This document shows, piece after piece, positions 1 to 8,680 of a DNA stretch of 64,000 bases. The stretch spans positions 124,001-188,000 of the forward strand of contig CAVXYK010000011.1 in NCBI GenBank assembly GCA_963765875.1. The letters run 5' to 3'. A program made the translations under genes and the position numbers. Within the stretch, counting starts at the first letter, position 1; each line of letters starts with the position of its first letter. The stretch comes from JAWKOK01 sp963765875. Its GTDB lineage: Bacteria; Chloroflexota; Anaerolineae; Caldilineales; Caldilineaceae. A model generated the notes under the pieces. It was not told the origin of the DNA. It searched no databases and was given only the letters and a program-made list of their open reading frames with translations.

Positions 1-975
1 GCTTCGCTCACTGCGTTCTCGAAATCGGTTCGCGTCACTCGTCCCCATCAAATAGTCCTGCGAGACGCCGCCCCAGAGCATGCATTCACCGCCTACTAGA
101 TTGCGAGCCTCGGCCAACCCGGCATCGCTCTGCGGCGGCCCGACAATGCCCTCCAGCCCATCCACGCCGGCCTCTGCCAACGGAGCAAGCAGCCGGCGAA
201 TGGGCCCACCGATGTGAACCACCAGTTTCTTGCCCTGTTGATGCAACAGCTCGGCTGTCTGCGAATAGCTGCCGGCCAGATGATCTCGAAACATGCGCGG
301 AGAAATGAACTGCCCGTCCAGATTATCTGGTGAGTAGACAATCTGACTCGTGTCCATGGCCAATGAGCCGACAAAGTCCTGAAGCTTCTCCTCCAATGTA
401 CCGATAATTGCCTCGATTTTGTCCGGCTCTTCCAGAAAAAGCATCAACCCCTCAGCCCAGCCAAGATACTCATGCAACAGGTCCGAAACCGGACGGCGAG
501 GAATTTCGACGGCGACAACGCCGTCAGTTCCGACATCGGCGGAAAGTTCTGTCAGTTCGGGGTCGAGACTATACTGACGCGCCTCAGCCAGATCCAACAC
601 CACATCCAGATCCGGCGCACTCTTGACCGGATACTCGGTCTGCCACATGGCGCCATCCGGCCCGATGATCCAACGAGCCGTGATCACACCCGACTTCGAC
701 TCAGAGCGAATCACGCGTTCTCCATCTTGCTCAGTGGTGGTGATGTTCACCGTCGGTGCATGCTCACGGATCACTGGTGAGACCGTCCAAATCGGCACGT
801 TCAACTCCCGGGCGATCTGCGGCAAGGTCGTCCGTTTCCAGCCATCGGGCAGCGTATCCCGTCCACGATGGTAGTCATACCAGAGCGTTAGGTCAGGCAG
901 ATAGAGTGGTCGAGATCGCTGTTCGCCAGGCAGTCCGCCGGAAAAATGAGCTAGAATTTTGTCTGCGTTTGTCAT
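1..975 (-). CDS. Uroporphyrinogen decarboxylase-like (MtaA/CmuA-type) protein, 3' end outside window
   Basis: The frame is open from an ATG at 975 to the window edge, about 325 residues. An AAGGATGGAG ribosome site lies just upstream of the ATG. The translation begins MTNADKILAHFSGG and carries UroD-superfamily features: a conserved VVHIGGPIRRLL segment and, near the edge, GGECMLWGGVSQDYL. Members of this branch that are not HemE usually act as corrinoid-linked methyltransferases rather than in haem synthesis. That is family knowledge, and the substrate here is unknown. The last 15 or so residues look wrong in this frame (RFRERSERS). The adjacent frame reads TRTDFENAVSEA, typical of a UroD C-terminal helix, so one extra base near position 39 is likely. 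Two more UroD-like genes lie at 21.2 and 36.2 kb. Confidence 0.75.
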   Translation of the reverse strand, partial: MTNADKILAHFSGGLPGEQRSRPLYLPDLTLWYDYHRGRDTLPDGWKRTTLPQIARELNVPIWTVSPVIREHAPTVNITTTEQDGERVIRSESKSGVITARWIIGPDGAMWQTEYPVKSAPDLDVVLDLAEARQYSLDPELTELSADVGTDGVVAVEIPRRPVSDLLHEYLGWAEGLMLFLEEPDKIEAIIGTLEEKLQDFVGSLAMDTSQIVYSPDNLDGQFISPRMFRDHLAGSYSQTAELLHQQGKKLVVHIGGPIRRLLAPLAEAGVDGLEGIVGPPQSDAGLAEARNLVGGECMLWGGVSQDYLMGTSDANRFRERSERS

Positions 976-1314
976 GACGAATCTCCATCCTTTTTTTTGA
1001 TTAGAACTGGCCTGCACCATGAGAACACTAAACTGAGATCAGCTTGAAACCTGCGGTTCGGCGATGCAGCCTTTGGATCGAGAAGTTACTCTGTCATTCC
1101 GAACGCAGTGAGGAATCTTGACGCCACCGATCTCAGGATTCCTCACTGCGTTAGCGCTTTGCGCCCACTTCGTGAACGGATGACATGCATTGTTGTTTCT
1201 ACGAAACCAGCTCTTGAACTGTAGTTTTCAATCTGACAGGAGTATAGCAAGCAAAACGGGCAGTCGCTGCAGACAAATGCAGCACCGTGTCTGACGAGAC
1301 CCGGACTGTAATAA
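976..1314. repeat. Intergenic region with one palindromic repeat element
   Basis: No gene is seen. Around 1091-1188 is a short imperfect palindrome in which CATTCCGAACGCAGTGAGGA is echoed as an inverted copy (TCCTCACTGCGTT) about 30 bases later. It belongs to the widespread TGTCATTC-GAG...GAATCTT type of intergenic repeat. Related copies lie at about 30.04 kb and 46.0-46.4 kb. The rest is unremarkable AT-richer sequence holding the promoter side of the flanking minus-strand gene. Confidence 0.5.
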
Positions 1315-1911
1315 TCACAGATGACGAAACAACGCCAGCAGCGCCTGTTTCAGCTGTATTGAGTCCGGCCGCTCGGCGTATGCCATCTCCGAATAGTAGA
1401 TCTGACTCCCGGCGTCCATCATCAACGAGCTGATGGGGGCGCCGTCAATACGTACAGCGCTGGGCGTCGATGTGAAGAGCGCTTCGATGGCATAACGCCG
1501 GTGCTCGACCAGGCCCTGCGGCATGGCCAGGGCGATAGCAACCTGCCAGCGTCCGCTGCTCTGCCCGCCGACGTCGGACAACCGTTCGACATAGTGGTCG
1601 ATGAGTTCCTGGTCAGGCACATAGCCGCGATGCTGATGCACACGCCGAACGAAAACGCCCGGCTGTTGCTCAGGCAGGAAGCCGTCGATTTCCAGGCCGG
1701 CGTCAATGGCGAACGTGGGCATAGAGGCGGCGGCACAGAAGGCAACGGCCTTTTTGCGTGCGTTCGCCTCCGGTGAGAGGCCATCCTCTTCCACTTCCAG
1801 GCTGATGCCCAGTTCAGTCGGGCTGACGATCTGTGCCGGCAGGTCGGCCATCAGTGAACGGACGTGATCGATTTTGGACTGACTCGATGTGCCGAACAGT
1901 ACCTCAGCCAA
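1315..1911 (-). CDS. RdgB/HAM1-like non-canonical purine NTP pyrophosphatase (divergent)
   Basis: A 198-residue protein starting at a TTG that overlaps the end of the upstream MDR gene by 8 bases. It has the ITPase/Maf-fold layout: an N-terminal TSSQSKIDHVR (family form TGNxGKxxE), a central SPEANARKKA (family TFxENAxxKA) and FAIDAGLEIDGF where classical members have DDSGLEVD. The family hydrolyses ITP, XTP and dITP to the monophosphate to keep damaged purines out of DNA. The first Asp of the DD pair is replaced and the glycine loop is altered, so the protein is a divergent relative whose substrate may differ. It is the last gene of the run 4534-1315 and is probably translationally coupled to the dehydrogenase. 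Confidence 0.65.
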   Translation of the reverse strand: MAEVLFGTSSQSKIDHVRSLMADLPAQIVSPTELGISLEVEEDGLSPEANARKKAVAFCAAASMPTFAIDAGLEIDGFLPEQQPGVFVRRVHQHRGYVPDQELIDHYVERLSDVGGQSSGRWQVAIALAMPQGLVEHRRYAIEALFTSTPSAVRIDGAPISSLMMDAGSQIYYSEMAYAERPDSIQLKQALLALFRHL

Positions 1912-2842
1912 GTGTCACCACGCCCTTTATGTAACTGCTGTTACCGGCCAGAATCTGCTTCATCAGAGCAGGGTAGTCGGCCAGCGGAACGACATGGGTC
2001 ACCAGCGGCTGAAGATCGATGGTACCGCTGTTAATCATCGCAATGGCCACAGGAAACGTATCGCGGATCTTGGAACCCGGCGCAGAATTGACCACAGTGA
2101 AACCGCCCAGATGCCACTTGGTCGGGTCAAAGGTGGCGCGTTGCCCTTTGATCCAGCCAAAGAGGTTGATCAGCCCGCCCTGCCGAACGATATCCGTAGC
2201 CAGATCCAACCCAGGCTGGCTGCCGGTTGTGTCGACTACCACGTCAATCGTTCGAGACTTGAGCGATACAGCCAATTCGGGCACGTTCACGTCAGACAGA
2301 TTGTAGACCTCCTTGGCCCCCAATTGTCTAGCCAGATCGAGCCGTTCCTGGACAATATCGACCACGACGACCTGCTCGGCAAAGGAGTGGAGCAGACCCT
2401 GCAATAGCATCAACCCCATAAAACCGGCTCCAATCATCACCACCTTGTCGCCGGGTCGAAGCCGGCAGTGATCCAGCCCTGTCACCACGCAAGAGACCGG
2501 TTCGACGATCCAGAATTCGTCAGCCAAATCGGAGTGAGGCAACTTGTAGGCTCTATCGACAGGCACGTTGCGCACGGTAGCAAATCCACCGCCGGCAACC
2601 CGGTCACCGACTTCGATTCCGGCAACACCCGGTCCAATCTTTCTCACGACCCCCATGCCCTCGTGGCCGGGAGGGGCCATCGGATACAGCTTGTCGCCCA
2701 GTTTGCAGGTCGCGATGTCCCACGAGCAGATCCCGCAGACACCGCCGGCGAGCTGGACTTCACCGTCCCCGGGATCGGCGACATCAACTTCGACTAGCTC
2801 AATGCTGCCGTTGCTGGTGTAGCGGATGGTGTGGGCTTGCAT
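1904..2842 (-). CDS. Zinc-type medium-chain dehydrogenase/reductase (sorbitol dehydrogenase-like)
   Basis: A 312-residue protein. The ATG at 2842 has a good AGGAG site 7 bases upstream. Catalytic-zinc features are visible: Cys in GGVCGICSWD (about residues 34-43) and the GHEGMG motif near residue 59. A Rossmann fold follows with VMIGAGFMGLMLLQ. The four-cysteine structural zinc loop of classical alcohol dehydrogenases is missing, which matches the short length (family usually 340-380). Likely reaction is NAD(P)-linked oxidation of a polyol or sugar alcohol; the exact substrate cannot be read. It lies 72 bases downstream of the GH32-like gene on the same strand, so a role in processing a released sugar is plausible. 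Confidence 0.75.
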   Translation of the reverse strand: MQAHTIRYTSNGSIELVEVDVADPGDGEVQLAGGVCGICSWDIATCKLGDKLYPMAPPGHEGMGVVRKIGPGVAGIEVGDRVAGGGFATVRNVPVDRAYKLPHSDLADEFWIVEPVSCVVTGLDHCRLRPGDKVVMIGAGFMGLMLLQGLLHSFAEQVVVVDIVQERLDLARQLGAKEVYNLSDVNVPELAVSLKSRTIDVVVDTTGSQPGLDLATDIVRQGGLINLFGWIKGQRATFDPTKWHLGGFTVVNSAPGSKIRDTFPVAIAMINSGTIDLQPLVTHVVPLADYPALMKQILAGNSSYIKGVVTLG

Positions 2843-2914
2843 AGAAGATCTCCTGTGTGGTGCAAATTGTTGGTGTGAACCGGTTGAACGAAGGTAATGA
2901 TCTGATCGGCTTAA

Positions 2915-4534
2915 TCACGCGTAGATGCTCGCCATCTGCCATGCGTCCAGCGACACCAGTTCTGCGCTCTGTCCCTGGGCACGCAACGAGATTCCGAGGC
3001 TGTCCTCTAGGCTTGGGTAGACGCGCACGGCCAGGCATTGCTTGCCGTTGACAAAGACCTCGACCACACTGCGGTCGATGAAAATACGCAGTTGGAGCGT
3101 TTCATCCGGGGCCAAGTAAACCGGGGCCGTTTCGGGCGCACGAGAACGAACATTAGGCAATATCGACGAATAGGATGTATCGATGGTGACGAGGCTGTCG
3201 GTGGCGCGGCGCAATTGTTCTCCCTCCCAGCCGGCGTAGCGCTCCCAGTTGCGGTATCCCCGTTCTCGATAGAAGGCGATACGCGTATACTCCTCTTTGT
3301 TGGGCGAGCGCAAGACGTTCAACTCCACCATTGGCGAGTCGCTGGTATCAATTTCCGCGATGATCTCCATGGCAGTCCCGCCAATATCATCCAACACAAC
3401 CTCCTGATTAGCGGCCAGGGTCACCCTCTCAATACGCTGATGCGCGCCGCGTAGCGACTCGACATCGCCGGCTGGTTCGATTCGAAGAGCGTCGCGATCC
3501 AGACCGTCAGTTCCCAGCAATGAGAGACGGCGAGGTAAGGTCATGATCTGGTCCCATCCGTCGTCGGGAGGCTTGGCCGCATTCATGTTGAAAATGACGA
3601 TCACGTCGTCTCCATCCTGGGCGGCAGAGGGGGCATGGACGCCGGCAGGCCATGCAGCGCCAAAGTTGAAGTCAAAATGGGATGTGACCACGAATTTGTC
3701 GCGCTGGGTGTCGTAATCGCCGAGCAACGCCTGTCCGCCACTCATGTGGCTGAAGAAGAGCAGAATGTGTCGGTCGCCAATGGGCCAGAAGTAGGGGCAA
3801 GCGCCATCGTCTCCGGTCAACGTAAATCGGTCGCCCTCGACAAAGGGGTGCAGGTATTCCCACTGCTCCAGATCCGTTGACCTGAAGAGGAAGTCGGCGG
3901 CAGTACGCTTGCCGGAGGGTTCGTGGGGCAATGTGCCGCCGGAGAGTGCGTAGTAGACGCCTTCTTTGCGCCAAATGCACGGATCAAAAACTCGATAGGG
4001 CAATGGTGCGCCGTCCTCTCCGGCAATGGGTATGACGGCCTGGCCCGTGAGCTTTTCCCAGTTGAGCAGCAACGGATCGTCAGAGACTGCGACCATGTTG
4101 CCGACCTTGGTGCCGTGGTACATTGCGATAACGCGGTCATCTTCCACAAGCGCGGCGCCGGAGAAGCAACACTCTTCCGGATCGGGGTAGATGGCGTAGG
4201 GCAGATCTTGCCAGTGGATCAGATCATCGCTGACCGCGTGGCCCCAATGCTGCCGCGGATCTTCCGGCGGATAGCCCTGGTAGAATAGGTGCCAGCGCCC
4301 TTGCCAATAGCAGAGTCCGTTAGGATCGTTGAGCAGGTTCTCGGGACTGACGAAGTGGTAGAGCGGGCGATGGGGATCCGACCCCATGGCTGCGCGTGAT
4401 TCAGCGAACCGTCGCATCAGGAGATTATCGGCTAGTTCCGCTTCCTGTTCTGCCAGCGTATCCGAGAACGAAAATTGGGGGACAAGGGACGTGAAGTCAG
4501 GGTTCTCTGTTGACGAAGGTGTTCTATGTGCCAC
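2915..4534 (-). CDS. Glycoside hydrolase family 32-like protein (beta-fructosidase fold)
   Basis: About 539 residues. I chose the GTG at 4534 because GGAGGG sits 5 bases upstream; an ATG at 4618 would add 28 residues with no ribosome site. Near residue 68 is LLNDPNG, the GH32 nucleophile motif, within a five-bladed-propeller-type sequence (YHFVSP...GRWHLFYQGYPP). The second motif (canonical RDP) reads VFDP near residue 181, keeping the stabilising Asp. At the third motif, where GH32 enzymes have Glu-Cys-Pro with the acid/base Glu, this protein reads GACPYFW near residue 243. The C-terminal half is a beta-sandwich ending in the typical DRSVVEVFVNG segment. No signal peptide is seen, so it is probably cytoplasmic. 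The sugar transporter upstream on the same strand may feed it. Confidence 0.75.
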   Translation of the reverse strand: MAHRTPSSTENPDFTSLVPQFSFSDTLAEQEAELADNLLMRRFAESRAAMGSDPHRPLYHFVSPENLLNDPNGLCYWQGRWHLFYQGYPPEDPRQHWGHAVSDDLIHWQDLPYAIYPDPEECCFSGAALVEDDRVIAMYHGTKVGNMVAVSDDPLLLNWEKLTGQAVIPIAGEDGAPLPYRVFDPCIWRKEGVYYALSGGTLPHEPSGKRTAADFLFRSTDLEQWEYLHPFVEGDRFTLTGDDGACPYFWPIGDRHILLFFSHMSGGQALLGDYDTQRDKFVVTSHFDFNFGAAWPAGVHAPSAAQDGDDVIVIFNMNAAKPPDDGWDQIMTLPRRLSLLGTDGLDRDALRIEPAGDVESLRGAHQRIERVTLAANQEVVLDDIGGTAMEIIAEIDTSDSPMVELNVLRSPNKEEYTRIAFYRERGYRNWERYAGWEGEQLRRATDSLVTIDTSYSSILPNVRSRAPETAPVYLAPDETLQLRIFIDRSVVEVFVNGKQCLAVRVYPSLEDSLGISLRAQGQSAELVSLDAWQMASIYA

Positions 4535-4639
4535 GGATTCCCTCCAGGGTGGGCGATGAATGATCGTTTCTGCTGCCAACCTTTTGCCGAGTCGGCTACA
4601 GAGTATTATACCCATCACTCCATGGTGGGGCGAGTGGCT

Positions 4640-4816
4640 GAAAACAGATCAAATCCGTATTGGTCAGAATGATGCTAGAACAGACGGGAACAGTTCGGTG
4701 GACCTGTAGAGACGCAAAATTTTGCGTCTCTACGATTCTACCATCATTCTGACCGGCACAGAATCAGATCAAATCGGTCAATAGATAAAGGGACAGGTCT
4801 AAGACCTATCCCTACG
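4640..4816. repeat. Nested palindromic elements between GH32 gene and ABC permease
   Basis: Positions 4706-4733 form a perfect 28-base palindrome, GTAGAGACGCAAAA followed by its complement. It is enclosed by a larger inverted pair (TTGGTCAGAATGATG near 4658 and CATCATTCTGACC near 4742). A second, imperfect palindrome at 4787-4814 (AGGGACAGGTCT/AGACCTATCCCT) belongs to the GTAGGGACAGGTCT family found at 23.9, 38.2 and 60.2 kb. There is no T-run, so it is a structured spacer rather than a classic terminator. Confidence 0.75.
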
Positions 4817-4845
4817 ATCACAAGATTCGATCTGGTGTTCAGACT

Positions 4846-6090
4846 CTACGCAATGCCCGAGCGCTGCTTGCCACGGCGAGAAATCGCATCGATCAACACG
4901 GCCATCAGTAGCACAAGGCCGGTCACGACAAACTTAACGCCGGCGCTGAAGCCGAGCAAACCCATGCCACTCTCGACGCTGGCAATGACCAATGCGCCCA
5001 AGAAGGCGCTCATGACCCGACCGCTGCCGCCGAAGAGACTGGTGCCACCGATCACGGCCGCGGCAATTGAGTTGAGCATGAGGCTTCCGCCGCCGGCCGA
5101 CGTATCGACCGAACGTAGTCGTGAAGCCAGGATGATGCCGCCCATGCCTGCCATGAGGCTGGAGATCATGAAGACCTGCACGCGGATGCGGTCCACACGG
5201 ATACCGGCACGGCGTGCTGATTCGATGTTGCCGCCAATGGCGTAAACGTAGCGGCCAAACCTGGTGCGCTCGGCCAAGAACGTGAAGCCGACCAGCATGA
5301 GCATCAGCAACACGCCGACCACCGGCACGCCCCGATCCTGGTTGGCGACGTAGACGACACCGCCCAAGAAGAGTGCCATAAAGCCAATCTGCAGAGCGAC
5401 GATCAGACCCGGCGTCGAAGAGATGCCTCGCCTACGTCGTGAACGCCAGCCCATGAGCCGTGAGGTCGCAAAGAGAACAATCGCGATGGCAGCGATGATC
5501 CAGCCCCACATGTCGGGTAGAAACTGGTTGGCGATGCCGATGATCACGGGATCCTGGACGATGACGGTGCCGCCGCCGCCGATTAGGATCAGCACTACGC
5601 CATTCCAGACCATAAACCCGGCCAACGTAACCACGAATGAAGGCAACTTAAAACGGGTGATGATTAGGCCTTGAACCATACCAATGAAGGCGGCCAGCAT
5701 CAAAGCAACGACAAGGGCAACAAACCAGGGCCAGCCGTCGGGCGGGCGCAGGCGCAGGGTCATGAAGACGGCCACCACGGCACTGACGTAGCTGATTGAG
5801 AGATCAATCTCACCGAGCAGCAGTACGAAGACCACGCCGATGGCGATAGTTGTGATTCCGGCCATCTGGACGATCAAGTTGACGAAGTTGCGCGGCGTCA
5901 GATAATTCTGGTTCAACATCTGGAAAATAATAGCAATTGCGATCAGGCCCAGAATGATCGGCAAAGAACCTAGATCACCGGCCTTCATACGTGACCAGGA
6001 GTTGCGGAAATATTCTCCGACACCGGGCGCCCCAGTCGAAAATGAGGAATTACTGTCGCTCGCTGCCTCTACTGCTTGAAGATCACTCAT
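4846..6090 (-). CDS. Sugar ABC transporter permease (XylH/FrcC-type, BPD_transp_2)
   Basis: About 414 residues. The start is the ATG at 6090, which overlaps the ATPase stop by 8 bases (6083-6090) and implies translational coupling. The protein is strongly hydrophobic with about ten membrane segments. It contains LLLGEIDLSISYVSAVVA, the region typical of ribose/xylose-type permeases (family: E-I-D-L-S-V), and AIGGNIESARRAGIRV, which corresponds to the conserved GGNxxAAxxxGI loop touching the ATPase. It forms the channel of a CUT2 monosaccharide importer with the ATPase and binding protein encoded upstream. An internal RSRRRRG stretch marks a cytoplasmic loop. Xylose or fructose are the likeliest sugars by family and context; this is inference. 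Confidence 0.88.
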   Translation of the reverse strand: MSDLQAVEAASDSNSSFSTGAPGVGEYFRNSWSRMKAGDLGSLPIILGLIAIAIIFQMLNQNYLTPRNFVNLIVQMAGITTIAIGVVFVLLLGEIDLSISYVSAVVAVFMTLRLRPPDGWPWFVALVVALMLAAFIGMVQGLIITRFKLPSFVVTLAGFMVWNGVVLILIGGGGTVIVQDPVIIGIANQFLPDMWGWIIAAIAIVLFATSRLMGWRSRRRRGISSTPGLIVALQIGFMALFLGGVVYVANQDRGVPVVGVLLMLMLVGFTFLAERTRFGRYVYAIGGNIESARRAGIRVDRIRVQVFMISSLMAGMGGIILASRLRSVDTSAGGGSLMLNSIAAAVIGGTSLFGGSGRVMSAFLGALVIASVESGMGLLGFSAGVKFVVTGLVLLMAVLIDAISRRGKQRSGIA

Positions 6091-6853
6091 CGTCCACCAT
6101 CCCTGGTACGTGTTGGAGTGTGCCGGCGGTAATCGCATGCACAATTTCCTGCTGTGTTGTCTCGGAAGAGGTAAACTCTTTCACATTCTGCCCGAGGCGC
6201 AATACGGTGATGCGATCCGCCACTTCGAAAATATCGTGCAAGTTGTGTGAAATGATGATGACGGCCAATCCCTTATCGGCCAGGCGTCGAACCAGATCGA
6301 GCACCTGCCGGGTCTGAGCCACGCCTAGGGCTGCCGTCGGCTCATCCAGGATCACCAGTTTCGAGTTCCACATGACAGCCTTGGCCACGGCGATGGACTG
6401 ACGTTGTCCGCCGGACAGCTCAGCCACAGTCTGGCGCACCGAACGCATGGTGGTAACCGAGAGCGAATCGAGCGTCTCGATGGCCATCTGCTCCATGGTG
6501 TCCTCGTCCAGTCGGAAGGGCTTCTCGATCACCTCGCGGCCCAGGAACATGTTGGCCACAACATCCAGGTTGTCAGCCAGGGCGAGATCCTGGTAGACAA
6601 CCTCAATCCCTAACTCCGAGGCTTCACGCGGGTTGTGGATATGGACCTTCTTGCCTTCAAAATAGACAGCGCCCTCATCGAATGGATAGATGCCGGCAAT
6701 GCCTTTGATCAACGTCGATTTTCCGGCCCCGTTATCACCGACAAGGGCCATAACTTCGCCGAGACGGACTTCGAAATCGACGCGATAGAGGGCCTGGACC
6801 GCGCCAAAATTCTTCGAGACACCGTCGAGTTTAAGAATCGGTTCTTCAGCCAA
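6083..6853 (-). CDS. Sugar ABC transporter ATP-binding protein (single-domain, FrcA/XylG-like)
   Basis: A 256-residue ATPase starting at TTG (6853), with AAGGAC 9 bases upstream. Walker A is GDNGAGKST (residues 39-47), the signature is ELSGGQRQS, Walker B is LVILDEPTAAL, and the switch His is in IIISHN. There is only one ABC module, as in FrcA, whereas enterobacterial XylG and RbsA carry two (about 500 residues). It energises import by the XylH-like permease. It lies 240 bases downstream of the binding-protein gene, across a strong hairpin at 6968-6998. Confidence 0.9.
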   Translation of the reverse strand: MAEEPILKLDGVSKNFGAVQALYRVDFEVRLGEVMALVGDNGAGKSTLIKGIAGIYPFDEGAVYFEGKKVHIHNPREASELGIEVVYQDLALADNLDVVANMFLGREVIEKPFRLDEDTMEQMAIETLDSLSVTTMRSVRQTVAELSGGQRQSIAVAKAVMWNSKLVILDEPTAALGVAQTRQVLDLVRRLADKGLAVIIISHNLHDIFEVADRITVLRLGQNVKEFTSSETTQQEIVHAITAGTLQHVPGMVDDE

Positions 6854-6960
6854 TGGATTCGTCCTTTAGATTCGAGAGGAACATAGGAGAACAATTGATT
6901 GGGTTCGGGGTATCTTCCAGGTGACGCCTGTCGCAACAACAATCAGTTCCCTGGTGACAA

Positions 6961-7007
6961 CTTGAAAGATATCCGGCCCTCTAGGAGGGCCGGATATCCC
7001 ATTCAAG
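6961..7007 (-). terminator. Strong hairpin between binding-protein gene and ATPase gene
   Basis: A perfect 13-bp stem (GATATCCGGCCCT at 6968-6980 with its complement at 6986-6998) has a 5-base loop and a partial outer stem CTTGAA/TTCAAG. There is no T-run on the minus strand. A hairpin here, about 90 bases after the binding-protein stop, fits a 3'-end-stabilising or partly terminating element that makes binding protein exceed ATPase and permease. Function is inferred. Confidence 0.7.
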
Positions 7008-7093
7008 CTATGGATCGATGGTCAAAGCGGACAATAGGGGTCATTAGACACGTTGGTGCCGGTCCGCTGACCCCAGCCCACCTATAGATCAAC

Positions 7094-8245
7094 CTAGCGA
7101 TCTTCCGGGCAGTACTGCTCAAAATCGCCAACGCAGATCTCTTCCCAGGTGCGGAAGCCATCGGCGATCACGGTCTCGGCAACATTCTCACTGGTGACGG
7201 CAATCGGCACCAGCTTCATGAAGGGAACTTCACTCTGGCCATTGTTCAGCGTGTCGCTGGCCAATGCAGCGACATCCTCACCGTTGAGCAGGGCGATGGC
7301 AGCCTCAGCAGCGGCCTCGGCTTCCAGCTTGATCGGCTTGTAGACCGTCATGGCCTGGTCGCCGGCAAGGATATTCTGGATACCGCCGACAGTGGCATCC
7401 TGGCCACTGACCGGCATGGGATCGATGCCCTGGCTCTTGAGTGCTGCGATAACCGAACCGGCCAGGCCGTCGTTGGCAGCGAAGGTAGCGTCAACTTCGC
7501 CGCCGGCCGCTGTCAGGATCTGCTCGTAGATGACCAATGCCTGCTGGTTGTCCCAGTCCGGCACAGCCTGATCGTCGACCAGAACCCAGTCACCGGCGTC
7601 ATAGCGAGGAGAAGCAACGGAGAAGTAGCCTTCACGGAAGAGGGTGGCGTTGTTGTCCGTGGGCGAACCGTTTAGTTGCACAACCTTTTTGGGGCCATCA
7701 ACTTCAAGACCGTCGATCAACGGTTCCAGGGTCTCACCCATGAGGCGGCCAACAGACACGTTGTCGAAGCTGACGTAGATGTCAGCACCGGGGCCCTCGA
7801 TGGTCAGTCGGTCGTAGTCGATGACCTTGACGCCTGCGTCGCGGGCCTGGGCGATAATGGCTGCGCCACTACCGGAGTCCAGGTTGACCAGTAGAATGAC
7901 CTTGGCGCCATTGGTGATGGCTTGTTCGGCCTGGGTCTGCTGCATGCGGGCGTCGCCCTCAGCGTTGACGATGCTATACTCAACACCGGCGGCTTCAAAG
8001 GCCTCTTCGAAGAAGCGACGATCGTCGGCTTCCCAGCGGGCGGATGAAGCACTGTCAGGTAAGAGCACAGCGATCATGCCTTCGGCCATGGCCTCGTCGC
8101 CACCTTCAGCAGCTTCCTCAGCCGGGGCCTCGGTCGCTTCAGCAGCAGCGCCTTCGTCAGCCGGCGCCGGAGCAGCAGCGGGACAGGCTGTGAGCACCAT
8201 GCTCAACAAAACCAGCAATCCAACTAAAATCAGTAAGCGTTTCAA
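7094..8245 (-). CDS. Sugar ABC transporter substrate-binding lipoprotein (XylF-like, periplasmic-binding type I)
   Basis: A 383-residue protein starting at TTG (8245), with a strong AGGAGGAAG site upstream. The signal peptide ends in the lipobox LTAC (Cys21), followed by an Ala/Glu/Pro-rich flexible linker to about residue 55. The mature part has the type I fold: IAVLLPDSASSARWEADD, then the sugar-binding-family segment VNLDSGSGAAIIAQARDAGV, and FAANDGLAGSVIAALKSQG. These match XylF-like D-xylose binding proteins better than ribose ones. It captures sugar outside the membrane and delivers it to the permease downstream. The sugar is probably a pentose or hexose monosaccharide; the nearby GH32-like gene would also allow fructose. 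Confidence 0.88.
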   Translation of the reverse strand: MKRLLILVGLLVLLSMVLTACPAAAPAPADEGAAAEATEAPAEEAAEGGDEAMAEGMIAVLLPDSASSARWEADDRRFFEEAFEAAGVEYSIVNAEGDARMQQTQAEQAITNGAKVILLVNLDSGSGAAIIAQARDAGVKVIDYDRLTIEGPGADIYVSFDNVSVGRLMGETLEPLIDGLEVDGPKKVVQLNGSPTDNNATLFREGYFSVASPRYDAGDWVLVDDQAVPDWDNQQALVIYEQILTAAGGEVDATFAANDGLAGSVIAALKSQGIDPMPVSGQDATVGGIQNILAGDQAMTVYKPIKLEAEAAAEAAIALLNGEDVAALASDTLNNGQSEVPFMKLVPIAVTSENVAETVIADGFRTWEEICVGDFEQYCPEDR

Positions 8246-8475
8246 GATTCTTCCTCCTGTTATGGAATAGTGAAGCCAAACTCGAACTCTATAGTAAAAA
8301 AATGAACTTGCTATAAGATTCCGGCGAGCGCAGTGATGCAGAGCCGGGATCTCAAAAAAGGGATTATTACCGGAATATTCGTCGGAGATCTACGAAGTAT
8401 TCTGCGAAGATTGCGGTGGTTGTCTGAGTCTTTCACCATAGCATAGTGACAATACCATGTCAAAATTTCCATGCC

Positions 8476-8487
8476 GAAAGCGTTTTC
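8476..8487. promoter_or_regulatory. Putative LacI-family operator, promoter-proximal
   Basis: GAAAGCGTTTTC is a near-perfect palindrome with the central CG typical of LacI/CcpA-like repressors (GAAANCGNTTTC). It lies 230 bases upstream of the XylF-like start, and the same motif in the other orientation occurs at 8580-8591. Confidence 0.6.
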
Positions 8488-8579
8488 ATTATCGAGAGGA
8501 TATGGGCCCAATGTTAGGTTTTCGATCGGCCATATTTAACACGCCACTTAGCCACACTTGCTGTTGACGGCAGCACGCA

Positions 8580-8591
8580 GAAAACGCTTTC
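8580..8591. promoter_or_regulatory. Putative LacI-family operator, distal copy
   Basis: GAAAACGCTTTC is the reverse complement of the site at 8476-8487. It lies just beyond the terminator of the upstream operon, so it belongs to the XylF-like operon's control region. Confidence 0.6.
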
Positions 8592-8611
8592 GTGGCAATG
8601 AAAAAAGCAAG

Positions 8612-8637
8612 AAAAAACGCCCAGCGTACTGGGCGTT
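8612..8637 (-). terminator. Rho-independent terminator after rhaM
   Basis: On the minus strand AACGCCCAG-TACG-CTGGGCGTT forms a 9-bp stem with a 4-base loop, followed directly by a T-run (A-run 8612-8617 on plus). It lies 45 bases after the mutarotase stop and ends the Opp-type operon. Confidence 0.85.
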
Positions 8638-8680
8638 GACAACAGAACCTATCTTCAGCCGGTTCTTCATGCAAGTGGTA

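Larger units (their letters stand above)
8246..8680 (-). promoter_or_regulatory. Control region of the monosaccharide transporter operon
   Basis: This 435-base gap holds the upstream gene's terminator (8612-8637), two LacI-family-type operators (8476-8487 and 8580-8591), and about 230 AT-rich bases leading to the TTG start at 8245. No other gene is seen. The operators are 104 bases apart centre to centre, close to ten helical turns, which would suit DNA looping by a tetrameric repressor. No LacI-family gene lies in this window, so the regulator must be elsewhere. Confidence 0.6.
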
